Assembly: GCA_028571685.1 (NCBI GenBank)
Contig: CM053158.1
Location: 60,418,001-60,482,000 of the forward strand
Source of the DNA: Heterohyrax brucei
Lineage: Eukaryota; Chordata; Mammalia; Hyracoidea; Procaviidae
Length of the DNA stretch: 64,000 bases
Reading direction: 5' to 3'
In this document: in pieces, positions 1 to 11,635 of the stretch
How the letters are laid out: each line of letters begins with the position of its first letter
Position numbering within the stretch: position 1 is the first letter of the stretch
Program-made: the position numbers and the translations under genes
Notes under the pieces: model-generated
Databases searched by the model: none
Told to the model about the DNA's origin: nothing
The model's input: only the letters and a program-made list of their open reading frames with translations

Positions 1-904
1 GAGATGTGGGCCTTCATCTTTCCTACTTACCCCTCCTTAGCACCTGATTCTATAGCTGGTTCTGTCTCTAAGAAGCACAGAAATCCTGTGCTAGGAGCTC
101 TCAAACTACTAAAGCCCTCAACCAAAATAACAGGGGAGTGGGTCTGGGAGAGAACTAGCTACTCCTTCTTTAGACTGGGACCCCATTCCATAGCCTCCTC
201 TTTGACCAGAGGATTCCCAGGCTTCGAGAAGCCCTACCAAGTAGCAACCCCAAATATTACATCAGGTAATTGCAGGCCAGGCTCACAGATGGTGGCGGGG
301 CAGGCTCCATTCTGGTGGCCTCTCAGAGTGTCTGTTATTTTATTTACTGGAAACTGTACAGCCAGGCTCTAGCTTACAGGTGACTCACAAGCTGAGCTAT
401 TATTACCAGGCAGATGGCAGACTCCCTTAAAAGCATACATTAAACAATAAAATGCCACCGCAAACCTTGCTGCAAAGGAAAATAAACACAATATCCTGTG
501 TCTGAGTTTGCTCACTTCTACTTTCTCCCTACCTCCTCCTATGTGACATCTCAGGGTGAAAGGTACCATAGGAAACCAAGAAAGGGACTTATGATTCACA
601 GAAGATAGAGCAAACATGCCGCTGTGACCTTCGCTAGAAGGTTATAGCAACAGCTGCTAGAGATACCAGACATCACGGGACAGCACACGACGTTCGCCCA
701 TGACAAGTAGGGACAGACTGAGAGCTGAATGGGCCCAAGTGGCGAAGAAGCTGTATAGACCAAACTCAGCTGAAAGCCCTTCCACTATGATGTTGTGAAG
801 ACTAATTAGAATGCTAAGACCCAGAGAATTCTACTAAAAAAACAAGTCAATACAACATACGACTTTGAAAGACTGGACTCTGTGACTGAATACTTAAAGG
901 AAGG
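1..904. other. Single-copy sequence, no gene recognised
   Basis: Short open frames occur on both strands, but none has a recognisable domain, a convincing start context or splice sites that form a gene. I see no repeat family I can name here. Confidence 0.4.
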
Positions 905-1125
905 GGCTTAATGTTTATTTAGTATTGCTTACACACCAGGCACTATCGTAGCTCAGCCTGATCTCACACCCCTCCTGTAACACAGACATCACTGTCTCCA
1001 TTTTTAGAAGGAAACCAGGTTCAGAAAGATTAAAAAAATGTACCTATGATCTCCAGCTGGTAAACAATGAAATACAGACTGAAATTCACTAGAACTTTTG
1101 AGTCTAGTACCAAAGGACTTTAGAG
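905..1125 (-). repeat. MIR-like ancient SINE
   Basis: Read on the minus strand the stretch follows the MIR layout: a gain-of-context core, then the run that on the plus strand reads as a four-base-block 'cCATTTTTAGAAGGAAACcAGG' type motif next to a diverged 'ctcagcctgatctcacaccc' block. MIRs are tRNA-derived SINEs spread before the placental radiation. The copy is old and its ends are approximate. Confidence 0.5.
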
Positions 1126-1272
1126 TTAAAGGGAGAATATCTCTGGGTTCTTGGACATGAGCTCCTGTAATTCAATTATACTTATCACTTATTGACTATT
1201 TCATTATCTGACATTTTGCATTTAGGACAATAATAAAAAATCTACCACCTAACTATTTTGTGCTTAATGACA

Positions 1273-1837
1273 TACAAAGACTGCCAATTAAGTTTGTGAA
1301 CTCATCCTAGAAAAAGTGCTACGTATCTCATTGCTGAATATCACTATGGCCACCTTCAATGTACTCTCCTTGGGAAACTATGAACTGATGCCAACGCCTA
1401 GTCTACCCTTCAAAGCAATTTTAGAACTCTTGTTTTGGAACGGCCATCACAGCTGTCATCATCTTACCCTTGATGTCCTGAATGTCATCAAAATGTCTTC
1501 CTTTCAATATTGCCTTTATATTCGGGTAATGAAAAAAGGAATTGGGGGCCAGATCAGGTGAGTAGGCAGGGTGCTGCAATACAGTTACTTGTTTACTGGC
1601 TGAAAACTCCCTCACAGACAACTATACAATTCAGTTTGTGAACACGCCACTGTGACACTGTGTATAATGCCATACCAGAAAGAGTTCCAAAACTGCTTCG
1701 AAAGGTGAACTAGGTGCTGGCATCAGTGCATAGCTTCTCAAGGGGAATACTTCAAAGATGACTGTAGTGATATTCAGCAATGAGGCATGTAGCACTTAGA
1801 ACAATTAAGTTCATGGACTTAATTGTCAGTCCTCATA
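1273..1837 (-). mobile_element. Mariner-derived MITE with long inverted ends, copy 1
   Basis: The element starts and ends with TA, the mariner target. The ends match as inverted repeats (ACTGCCAATTAAG at the left, CTTAATTGTCAGT at the right). Roughly the outer 180 bp on each side are reverse complements of each other, both corresponding to the 3' coding end of a mariner transposase. The centre, on the minus strand, codes for a C-terminal transposase piece beginning MSVREF and containing YSPDLAPN, the region around the last catalytic Asp of mariners. It cannot encode a full transposase (about 345 aa) and would need an enzyme supplied in trans. Length 565 bp, almost the same as the copy at 57,491. 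Confidence 0.85.
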
Positions 1838-1889
1838 CGTCTGGCAATAACGAACGCCGAGGTGCAATGAAAGAGTAATGTTGGCTATG

Positions 1890-2395
1890 ATAGTTAAAGT
1901 TATGTGTCAGCTTGGCTGGGCCATGAGTGTCATGGTTTGGCAATTATATAATGGTGTAATTTTACAGTCATGTAATGATGAGGTCATCCTTCATTTTGTG
2001 ATCTGACATGGTTGTTCTCAATTTTCACATAAAGACCTAGTGTTTGGATCCTAACCATGTTGATAAGTGAGGAGTGCCTATATACTCATCTTTGAACTCA
2101 AACCTTAACTGCAGTTAGAGTCTTGTGGCCTTCTAACAACCTCTTCCAAGATTCGCAGACCCTCAGCCAGGCACATGGAACAGAAGTCCAGTCTTGGCAG
2201 ACAGAAGGGAAGCACACAGAGTCTAGAGGCCTAATGCTCTCTACCACTGGAATCAGAAACATCAAGATAAGCCATTCATATCTTGAGGCTTCAGAAAGTC
2301 AGTGAGCAGGTTACCTGTTCACAGGTCCAAGGTTTCTTGTCAAATCAGATGACAAGAGACAAGAGGGAAGTTTTCCCTGTCAGGCATTCCCTACA
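1890..2395 (+). repeat. Unclassified repeat, possibly an LTR
   Basis: It begins with the wording 'gttatgtgtcagcttggctg', which is common at the start of several ERVL-group LTRs, and runs to the flank of the next LTR. I do not recognise the rest, and the boundaries are guesses. Confidence 0.3.
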
Positions 2396-2401
2396 GGTAC
2401 A

Positions 2402-2891
2402 CGTCTTAGTCATTTGGTACTGCTCTAACAGAAATACTAAAAGGGGATAACTTTAACAAACAGAAATTTATTTTCCCACAGAAAAGCAGGCTAAAAGCCT
2501 AAATTCAGGGCATCAGCTCCAGGGGAAGTCTTTCTCTGTTGGCTCTGGAGGAAGGTCCTTGTTGTCAGTCTTCCCCTGGACTGAGAGCCTGTAAGGAGCA
2601 GGGACCCTAAATCCAAAGACATGCTTGTTCCCAGCCCTGCTTCTTTCCTAATGGTATGAGGTGTCCCACTCTCCGCTTGCTTTCCTTTCCTTTATGTCCC
2701 ACAAGATCACCTCAAGGCACAACACAATCTTACAGACTGAGTCCTGCCTTACTAACACAACCACTGACCAGCCTCCCTCACTGACACCACAGAAGCAGGA
2801 TTTACAGCATACAGGGAAATCACACAAAACCAGGAATCATGGCCTAGCCAAATAGCTACATATTTTGGGAGATACAAGTCAATCTATAACA
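2402..2891 (-). mobile_element. Solo MaLR-type LTR (ERVL-MaLR)
   Basis: It matches the LTR repeated seven more times in this window: the left edge reads like CTTAGTCATTTGGTACTGC, then 'ggaagtctttctctgttggc', then the right edge near 'aatctataaca'. It is minus-strand relative to the MaLR LTR orientation. No internal region is attached, so it is a solo LTR fossil. Confidence 0.75.
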
Positions 2892-2924
2892 GCGTGACAT
2901 ACCCCTGGAGGGGACAATGTTGGA

Positions 2925-3140
2925 GTCAGAGGACCCAGGTTTGAATTTGTATCTACCACTTACAGGTCATGTCATCTTGTCAAGTTACTCAAGTTCATGG
3001 AGCCTCAGTGTCCTGGTGCAGGGGGAGGAAACTCCCACCCTAGAAGTGTCATGAGGATGAAGAGAAATAAAGTCCATGAAAATACCAAACACAGTGGTTG
3101 GCCCCTAGTACAGAGTCCATAAATACTTAATGAAATGAAA
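2925..3140 (+). repeat. MIR SINE
   Basis: It has the standard MIR order: 'gagtcagaggacccaggttt', then a 'ctaccacttacaggtcatgt' core, then a 'gcctcagtgtcctggtgcag' block, and it ends in the 'cataaatacttaatg' tail. It is an ancient mammalian SINE fossil. Confidence 0.8.
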
Positions 3141-3559
3141 ATGACAATAACTAATAGTAGTTTAAGAGGGAATATGGAAATAAGACTTAAGAAATTAGGA
3201 CACTAGCTGACTACACAGGGAATTACCAAGAGAGCTAATCTACCAGAGCTGAGTGCAACTTAATACCAAAAAAAAAAAACGCACAAAACTAAAAATACAA
3301 GCCGATTATGAGTGAGTGTTAAGGGAGTTTGCTAGAAGGGACTGAACGAGGCAAGAGTGATCTTGTGGGAACAGACACTGCGTCCTTTCTAAAAGATTTA
3401 CAGTTTGTAAGGCAGTACTGAGGGGAAGGGAAGCATCCAAGGAGCCCATTAGTGAACAGCTAGGCCAAAATGAAAACACGACATTGGTGCCTCTGTTTCC
3501 ATGGCCCTTCACTATTCAGCACAATTAATCAATGAGGTGAAGAGCATATTTAGGGTGAA
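3141..3559. other. Single-copy sequence, no gene recognised
   Basis: It contains a run of 12 A near 3,270. The minus-strand frame 3,306-3,512 has no recognisable domain. Confidence 0.35.
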
Positions 3560-4500
3560 GGGAAATCTGACATCAATTGGGGGTAATGAGTCTACAACAT
3601 AATCACTTTACTGATACCATTAAGCTATATACTTGAAAAAGGTTGAACTAGCAGAAGTTGTGATATATATACTTCTACAAAAAAAAGCAGCTGTAGATAC
3701 TGCCTCTGTACAATCAAGCCCCTCACAAGATTGTTTTCTCAGTTCAGAGTCTTAAAGTCATGGTTTCAGGAGACATTCAAGTCAATTGGCAGAACACTGA
3801 TTTGGATACTTCTGTTCTACCTCCTAGTTTGTTGTGTGGTACCTGAGGTCTTAAAAGCTTGTGAGTGGCCACCCAAGGTACCACAGTTGTTTCCCATTCT
3901 CTGGGAGACCAGAGAAAGAAGGAACACCAGGAATTGGTGGAGAAAATGGAATATGTGTTCAATCATCTCCATGTACCACTGCCTCATTTGCCATGAAACT
4001 AGAAGAACTGAATGATGCCTGTTTACTGATACTTAACATTTAGATCACAAATTCTAAAGAAGCACGTTGATGAAACCAGGGAAAATGTGGAACAAAAATG
4101 CAAGTTATCTATGGAGTCAGACTTTCTGCAGTTACTGAGGCCAGAGAACCTCCAAAATTATTACCTCAAGGAAATCTTTAACCCTTCAACTGAAACCATC
4201 CCATGAAGTCATCTTTAAACCAAATTAGAAAAGAAGGTCTGCATTGAGCATTATACTCTTTTAAAGAACTGTCTATATGTGATCAAATTGACAACAGCAA
4301 CTTGAAAGGATAAAGGAGAAGCTTAGGGGAACAGTCACTTTCGTGTCAGTGATGATGAAAGATTCTGGTAAATGTCCAGAAAGGCAGTAAAACTTGAAGA
4401 ATTCAGCAGTGTCACTGAATGTTATACGCAGAAATTGTTGAAGTGGTGTATGTTTTGTTATGTGTATTTTCACAAAACTAAATAAGTAAATTCAATAAGT
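3560..4500 (+). repeat. LINE-1 3' UTR debris
   Basis: At 3,840-3,960 the text 'gaggtcttaaaagcttgtga' parallels the 3' UTR of the well-preserved L1 at 42,010 ('ggggtcttaaaagctgccaa'). At 4,400-4,500 a 'gtcactgaatgttatacgca...gttatgtgtattttcac' arrangement is typical of older L1 3' ends. The short block at 3,560-3,690 looks like another L1-type terminus. The frame at 3,731-4,015 lies inside this debris and is not a gene. Confidence 0.5.
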
Positions 4501-4774
4501 TAAAAATAAATAAGCAGCATCCCAGTAAGAAGGGAAAAAATGAGATTATAACCAAGATTTGTACTTGTCTTGGAATGCCCAGTGCCTGACACACAGCATT
4601 GAAGAGCCTGTTTTTACTGACTTGACTTTTACACCAGCCTGGGGACCGACCTGAGAGAAGACAAGTTTAGGAAAGAAACAGAAGAGGCTCGGGGTTGAGG
4701 CCACCAATCTCCTTTAGGCTACTGGCCTCTCTCCTCCCAGTGTCACGGCCCCAGGGCTAAAATAAAACAAAACA

Positions 4775-4946
4775 AAAAACCCTAGTAGTTAAGACCTGTC
4801 CCTGCTAACAAAGAAGTTAGCAGTTCTCATCTACCAGGTGCTTCGTGGAAACTGTGGGACAGTTCTAGTCTGTTCTACAGGGTCGCTATGAGTTGGAATC
4901 GACTCCATGGCAATGGTTTTATTTATTTTTGTTTGTTTGTTTTTTT
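4775..4946 (+). repeat. AfroSINE, short form
   Basis: A tRNA-like head ('aaccctagtagttaagacct') is followed by 'gcagttctcatctaccaggt' and the tail 'gtcgctatgagttggaatcg', ending in a T/G-rich run. It lacks the middle segment seen in the longer copies. Confidence 0.85.
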
Positions 4947-5669
4947 TAGGCCTCAGGAGATCTTCTCTTTCCAGTTCAACGCTTTTGAACTTTAGGAAAG
5001 GTGAGAAGATGAAGCATCTAAAGTATTCTAGATTTTCAGTTACATTTGCGGAATGAAGTTAATCATTTAGCCTTGATTTCCTCCCATGCAAAAATGAGTT
5101 TATGTTTCTCTTACAGACTTGATTTTGGGCTAAAACAACAAAAATGAAAACTCACTTTAGACTCATCTTGCCCTTGAAAGTTCCCATGCAAATTGTGGCA
5201 AAAGTTCAAAAGTAAGTGAGACACTTCTTGCCACTCTGGTAAAAGCAAACTGCTTTTTCTCGGAAATGGTCAGGCAGAGCTTTGCAGAGAGGTGTACGGA
5301 GCCCAGAGCCAGAGGCTCAGTCTTACCACTTAATTTACTGTTATTACTAGGAAGTGTCCTAGAGAGCCTGAGCACCGGCTGACACTCTCCTTCCCTTCCA
5401 ACTGCTCTCACATTACCCTTGACTTCTGCATACCCATCAAGTCCTGAGTGCTCCCTTACTTATGGTTGGGGTCTCGTCCTACTCAAAGGGGCGCTTCCTG
5501 CAGGTAAGGGCCCTGCCTGGCCCCTGGAGCATCCGTGGACCTAGGTAAAATTGCTAAGGCCCGCTGTCCCATCCTTCTCAGAACTGACAATCTGCACCAC
5601 ACAGCCAGGCCTTGACACTGTCCACTGATAATTCTTGCATTGTTTCATATTATCTTTTCTCCCCCCCAG

Positions 5670-5847
5670 GTTGTAAACCCGGAAGTGCAGAATTAAGCCT
5701 TATGCTCCTATTACAGCTCCTACCTGTTACCATGAGTCGGATCCAAATTGACGGCACTTGGCACCTGGCACCTGTTACCGTAATGCCAGCATCACAGACT
5801 TGCGCCTGCGGTTCTCTCCAGACAGACCAGAGCAGCCCCTGGTTTGG
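5670..5847 (+). other. Exon-like segment (weak candidate)
   Basis: A strong pyrimidine tract and AG (tcttttctcccccccag) lies just left, and a consensus donor GTAAGT follows at 5,848. The 178-bp interval has no recognisable protein and carries a 38-bp retroposed tail (5,732-5,769) with its target duplication. If it is an exon, it is more likely untranslated or lineage-specific. The splice signals may well be chance. Confidence 0.15.
5722..5779 (+). mobile_element. Tail-only retroposon insertion with 10-bp target duplication
   Basis: The direct repeat ACCTGTTACC lies at 5,722-5,731 and again at 5,770-5,779. The 38 bp between them begin ATGAGTCGGATCC and end in GACGGCACTTGGC, that is, only the last part of the AfroSINE/RTE tail. 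This fits target-primed insertion truncated almost at once. Confidence 0.75.
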
Positions 5848-8029
5848 GTAAGTGACCTGCCCAGAGCACCTGCCCATCCCCTGGCCCACAGAGGGTGAGG
5901 AATGTGAGCCCACCAGCCAGCTGCACACCCAGATCCTCACACCCACTTTACTTAGAGCTCCCCAGAGAGAAGAGACAACTTTGGGTAGTCCAGCTCACAT
6001 CTCCTCATCTCTCCTTGCTTCTTTTCTCTCCCCCCTCCTATTCTCTGTTTCTTCAGTATACTACCCACAGGTTAAACAAGCAACAAGTAAACTAGACCCA
6101 TTTCCAGCTGGCATGGAGCTAACGAGCCAGTGTGATGCGGTCAAGTTCACAAAGTTCTCTTCACTGCCCCCATGCCCCCCTTTTGCCATTTTGGTCAGAT
6201 TTAACAAACAATGACTCAGGAAAAAAGAGAGGAAAGGCAGGGGACAGAGACTTTGTTAAATGAGAGGACTGGAAGTGGGGTAGGAAGCTCGGGGTGGGGG
6301 GAATCCTGTGATTCAGGAGCCAGCTGTGCAGCCACCCCCTGCCAGCCTGGTGGTGACAGAGAGATGTAACTCAGACAAGGAACGAGATGAACGTTCCCAC
6401 ACATGTACATACCACTTTCATTTGTTATTCTCTTTGAATCAAGAGAAAGTTATATAAGGAAAAAACATACAGCCCAATTGTAGGAAAAGAACATTTTGTT
6501 CAGCCCTGGATATTTCATTTAACAAGAGGCTGCCGGAGAACAAGGCAACAAGTCAGCATCAGTCTCGCATGCAGAGAAGACAGCATTTCAGGAGAGACAG
6601 GCACACCCGCACACACCAGCAACCAGAAGGGTCTGCATACTTGCAGTCCCAGCCCTACTGGAGACTTCCATCTCCCAAATGCTGAGAGGTAGAGGTCTGT
6701 AAAAAACTAAATGACAAGATGCAAGTGATGGGGACACAGCACTCACAGCTCTCAGCAATCCTGCTGCCTCACTTGACAGGTCCATAAGAGAAGGAGTTCC
6801 AGCCTCAGCACAGGCGATTCCTGAGCTTTAGAGCTCTCGGAGTAAGTGGCTGCCTCTGCACGTCTGCAACAGATGGGGCCCGGGGCTGGGCGGGTGCCCA
6901 GTCCCCAGCGCCTTGCAACAAGCGAGTGGCAGGCAGCATGAGCTGGCCGAGACAGCTCAGGCGACAGTCTTGGTTGGCTGGGGCTGGGCTGCTGCTCAGA
7001 GCGTGGGAAGAGCTCAGGCAGACCCCCTGGCTGGCAGGGCTGCAGCACACTGCCATTCCCACCTGTGTCTCCTGCCTGTGCAGGGAACCTACTACACAGA
7101 AGGGCCATGGGGGAGGTGGGGAGGATGGAGGGAGTGCTTTTAAAAAGACAGGCAGCAGGGCAAATGGAGATAGCAATGGAAGGAAGCCGTGATGCAGCAG
7201 GTGACAGTGTCTGATGGTGTCTGGGCTCCAGGGCTCTGGCTGCTGTCACCAGCCCCATCCATTCCCATCCACCTTTAGGCAAAGGTTAGGTGACTTCAGA
7301 AGTGGAGGGGGGGAGGAAAACAGCAAGCTGGTTTCAGAAATCTGTACTCCCCTGAGATCTCTGGCTCTGGCATAGACAGAATGCAGTTTTTCTCTGGCAA
7401 GAATGATGGCTAAAAGATTGTGCTGGCGAAACACTAATGAGACAGCATGCCCCCCTCCACCCTATCAGGTCACCTGTGCACCCCTGCATCAGCTGATTGA
7501 CAAGAAAATGAAAGTGCATTTCTAGGAGGAGATGAGAGCCCCAGTTTGAGAATACTGGACTGAACTGCTTGTGGTTAAAAAGTGCTGATGACGTGAATGT
7601 CCCAGCAGTAGAAGAGCTGCTTTGAAAGACAGGAAGCAGTTCATCACTAAGATTCATGTGGTAGAGGTCATACAGGAGATTCTTGCACAGGGTGGAAGGT
7701 TTTATTAGATAGCCTAGAACCTCTGAGGGTTCCCAGTACATGATTTAACTGGTGTCCTGGCCCAAGTAAGGGCTACGGAAGTTAAAAGCAGGAAGAGACA
7801 AGTGTGGATGATGTAAGCAGGGAAGACTTCATAGAGAGGTGACAAGAACATCATCTCACCCAGCTATCTGTCAATCCCACACGAATGGCAATGTAGTAAA
7901 AATTGGGGACTTCTAATGGGTTGAAAGTCTATGGCTTTCTTAAGTTTTATTTCAGCCCGGGAGGGTAATAGGCAGTCACTGTTCATTTCATGCTCCATTC
8001 AAAACTGAAACATTGAGGTACAGTGGCAA

Positions 8030-8350
8030 GCTCTCTCTTGGAACTGGGAATCCTAAGCTGGGCATCCTCTAGCTCTGACTCTCCCAAGTAGCTGACTGAT
8101 AAAGTCACTTTAAACTAGAACTCTGTTTTGTCATCTGTACAATGAGCAATGAGTTACATGATCTACCTCCAGGTCCTTTCCAAACTTAAACCCTTCTATT
8201 CTGTGACATCCAAGTCTAAGTCCTGGCTCAGACACTTCCCTGAATCTCAGTTTGTCCTCTTTAATTAAATAAATAGATGGATGGATTGAAGAGTTGATCT
8301 GAGTAAAACCACTTGCTTGGTACACCTTCCAAGGTTGCTGCTGAGATAAT
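8030..8350 (+). repeat. MIR-like remnants
   Basis: Two stretches, 'aactctgttttgtcatctgt' at about 8,118 and 'ctgaatctcagtttgtcctc' at about 8,240, match the MIR 'cctcagtttcctcatctgta' box, suggesting two degraded copies side by side. Confidence 0.45.
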
Positions 8351-8875
8351 GCATGGGAACAAAATTAAGCATTGGCATGGGACGTGCAGGATTATTAGGG
8401 GATCAGAGAGCAGGGCTGGAGCAGAGTGAACTCACGGCTAAGAAGAAAGCTGGCACCACCAGTGATGAGCAGAACTGACACCCTGCAGCCAGCCCCCTAG
8501 GTACCCGTCCTAGTGGACACCAGAGTCCAGCCAATCACAATATTTTCTCCTGCTGGTTCTGGAACTAGCCTTGCTAGGTTTGCTGGGCTTTATTTTTTGT
8601 GTGCTTCATTACAAAGCACACAAATAAGCCTAAGAAAAAGTGCCTGATTACTTTCCTTAGAATAGCTGGAAATACTAGGGAAATGACTGCCAACATCCAA
8701 AGAATTCAAAAGTTTGTTATACTCGAGGCAACCCCTTGAGAATGAATGACGGGGTATGAATGACTTTATGGATGTCTAACTGCCAGCAATTCCACGTCTC
8801 AAGTACCTGATGTTACTCATTAGAGCCTGAGCAGCATAAACAACTTTTCTCTGGCTTGCAGGCTACCAACTGTAA
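8351..8875. other. Single-copy sequence, no gene recognised
   Basis: No coding domain, RNA gene or familiar repeat is visible. Confidence 0.35.
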
Positions 8876-8960
8876 AATATTCTGTCCAGTAGGGTGACTA
8901 TCAGTTAGAATTGACTAGACAGCACTGGGTTTTCAGGTTTTTGTTTTTTGTTTTTTTTTC
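8876..8960 (+). repeat. AfroSINE 3' fragment
   Basis: Only the tail half survives ('agggtgactatcagttagaa', then 'gcactgggttttcagg' and a T-rich end). Confidence 0.6.
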
Positions 8961-9000
8961 AGGCCTGTATCAGAAATTATTCCGCAGGGGCCTTGATCAT

Positions 9001-9500
9001 TGCCATCGACTGAGTTATGTTCCTCCAAAAATGTGTGTGGCAATTTGGTCAGGCCATTGCCAATACCGTGTTTGTCCACCTACTTGTTACATGATAAGAT
9101 TTTCCTGTGTGTTATAAACTCTATCATTATGATTACATAAGATGGATTGGTGGCAGTTACACTGATGAGGTCTACAAGATTGGATGGTGTCGTAAGCCAA
9201 TCTCTTTTGAGATATAAAACAGAAAAGTGAGCAAAAAAGACTAGGACCTCATACCACCAAGAAAGCAGTGCTGAGAGCAGAGCACATCTTTTGCACCTGA
9301 GGTTCCTTTGCTGAGATACTCCCAGGCCAAGGAAAGACTGACAATAGGACCTTCTTCCAGAGCTGACAGAGCCAGCCTTCCCCTGGGGCCAGCACCCTGA
9401 ATTTGAATTGTAGCCTATTGGCCTTTGAGAGAACAAACTTTCTTTGTTAATCATCCACTTGTGTTATTTTCTGTTGTAGCAGCACTAGATCACTAAGACC
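9001..9500 (+). mobile_element. Solo MaLR-type LTR
   Basis: It starts like other plus-strand copies here ('ctgagttatgttcctcc') and ends 'agatcactaagacc'. It is flanked by a near-perfect 5-bp target duplication, ATCAT at 8,996-9,000 and ATCAC at 9,501-9,505, the size expected for the ERVL/MaLR group. It lies directly against the ERVL remnant and probably landed in it. Confidence 0.8.
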
Positions 9501-9695
9501 ATCACCTTTCTCTTTAAAAAGACATCACACTGTTCCATTAGATTGATGACATCATGCTGATTGAAACTAGTGAGCAAGAAGTAGCAAATACTCTAGATTT
9601 ATCGGTAAGATATTTGCATGTCAAAGAGTGGAAAATAAAAAATTCAAGGGCCTTCTGTGTCAGTGAAATTTCTAGGAGTCTAGAGTTCTACACAA

Positions 9696-9901
9696 GGAGC
9701 CCTGGTGGTACAGTAGCTAAAGTACACAGCTACTAACCAAAAGGTTGATGGTTCGAGCCCATCAGCTGCTCTGAGGGGGAAAGATTTGGCAATCTGCTTC
9801 AATATTTACAGCCTTGGAAAGCCTATAGGGCAGTTTTACTCGCCCTACAGTGTTGTTTGAGTCAGAATCTACTCAAGAGCAGTAAGTTAGTTTTCAGTTT
9901 A
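9696..9901 (+). repeat. AfroSINE, long form
   Basis: It starts GGAGCCCTGGTGGTACAG, has the box-B-like 'ggttgatggttcgagccc', the middle 'gatttggcaatctgcttc...ttacagccttgg', and the shared tail. It sits inside the ERVL reverse transcriptase region, so it is younger than the ERVL. Confidence 0.9.
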
Positions 9902-10351
9902 GTGTTGTGAGCATGTTGAGATAGCCTGTCTAAGGTGAAAGATAAATTATTGCATCTGGCCCCTGCTGCATTAAAAAAATAAAATAAAAGTGGCACAATG
10001 CCTAGTGGGCCTTTGGAGGCAATATACTCCTTTTCAGAGTGTGCTATTCTGCCCCATTTACCAACTGACATGAAAAGCTGATAGTTTTGAATAGGGCCTA
10101 GAATAAGAGAAGGCTCTGCAATAGGTCCAAGGCTGACATGCAAGACGCTGTACTCCTGGGGCCATATGATGCAGCACATTCAACAATGCTCGAAGTATCA
10201 GTGGCAGATAGAGATGTTGTCTGGAGCCTTTGTCAAACTCTTACAGGTGAATCACAGCAAATGAAGTGTGACAACGGGCCTATGCTCATGAATGAAAGTC
10301 ATCAATGTAATGTACCAGTGTGGTGTCCTCTGGAAGAGAAAGGTGATTGAC

Positions 10352-10475
10352 TGTCTTAGGTATCTCGTGTTGCTATAACAGAAATACTACACATGGATGG
10401 GCTTGACAAAGAGAAGTTTATTTTCTCATAGGCCATTATGAGGGTACAAGTTTGAATTCAGAGTGCTGAGGAACA
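10352..10475 (-). repeat. MaLR LTR fragment inside the ERVL
   Basis: It opens TGTCTTAGGTATCTCGTG and carries 'gagaagtttattttctcata', the diagnostic end block of the MaLR LTRs in this window. Only about 120 bp remain before ERVL sequence resumes. Confidence 0.65.
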
Positions 10476-11245
10476 CGGAATTCACTTGTCTTACATTTCC
10501 TAACAGTCCAAAGCAGCTGGCTTGATAGGATGGTAGAATGGCCTTTTGAAAACTCTTTTATAAATTTAACATAAGCTAGATGTCAATACCCTGCAGAGCT
10601 GGGACAATATTCTTTAGGAGTCTGTATGTGCTCTAAATCAGCATCCAAATAAAGGTGCTGTTTCATCCACAGCCAGGATACATGGGTCCAGGTATCAAGG
10701 GATGAAAATGCTTGCTATCTCCATGGCCTTACGCTCTGCTAGTCTGGAGGTCTTAGTTCCAAAAGGAGGAATGTTTCTACTGGAGACAACAATGATTCCA
10801 CTGAACTGCAAGTTAATAATGCCAGCTAACTGTCTAGAGTTCTTTTTCTCTCTGGGTCAACAAACAAAGCAGCTAATTACAATATGGCTGGTGTGACTGA
10901 TTCTGATTACCAAGAGAAAATTATACTGTAAAGAAGAGTACACTGGAATCCAGGAGATCCCTGACAGTGTCTCTTAGAACTACCACACCTGTTATCAAAG
11001 TCAATGCAACACTACAAAAATCTAATTCAGACAGAACTACTGTTCCTGACCCTTTAGGAATGAAGGTTTGGTCACCCAACCAGGCAAAGACCCATAACCA
11101 GCTGAGGTGCTTGCAAAGACAAAGGCAACACAGAATGGATAGTGAAAGAAGGAAGTTACAAGTACCAGCTGTGACTACGTGACCAGTTTCAGAATGAGAC
11201 ATGATGACTGCAATTGTTATATTTCTTCCTTACTTTGTTACAAAA

Positions 11246-11264
11246 ATATGTGTGTGTGTGTGTA
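11246..11264. repeat. (TG)n microsatellite
   Basis: A short TG run lies just downstream of the ERVL dUTPase region. Confidence 0.8.
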
Positions 11265-11576
11265 TAAAACACCTTTCTTCTTCTTTCATTATCCCCTTAT
11301 CATACAACATAAAACTTAACATAAAACTTATTAATACCAATTAACTTGACATTGCAGTATTTAAGTTACAGGATATCAAGAAAAGTGATCATCACCCAAG
11401 AACTTCAAATCCTCTTCTGTGGAAAGACACAGTACAGTTTTGGTGGTACACAGGATAGTTTTATAATGTTAGATGGAAGTATGACTTTGCTGTTGACTTT
11501 ATTTGGAGGCTAAATATAGTTTAATGGGATGTGTCTGAGTGCCAAGGTGACAAGAGATGAGTTTTGATATTTAGTT

Positions 11577-11635
11577 TACCCATTGCTGTCCAGTTGATTC
11601 TGACTTGTAGCAATCCTATAGTGCAGTTATTCAAT
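11577..11635 (-). repeat. AfroSINE tail fragment
   Basis: The sequence 'cccattgctgtccagttgat' followed by 'tagcaatcctatagtgcag' is the SINE tail on the minus strand, lying at the start of the ERVL 3' LTR. Confidence 0.55.

Larger units (their letters stand above)
4947..8029. other. Moderately GC-rich single-copy stretch
   Basis: About 3 kb with few recognisable repeats apart from the micro-insertion at 5,732. Many overlapping frames exist because GC is raised at 6,750-7,300, where both strands stay open. None shows a domain I know. A weak exon candidate is listed separately at 5,670-5,847. Confidence 0.4.

Noticed and set aside
3731-4015. 94-residue frame with hydrophobic segment as a membrane protein
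   Set aside because: It lies inside L1 3' UTR debris and has no family features.
6752-7282. 176-residue minus-strand frame
   Set aside because: It is in a GC-raised patch where frames are open on both strands. Low-complexity Pro/Ser/Ala composition, no domain and no splice context.
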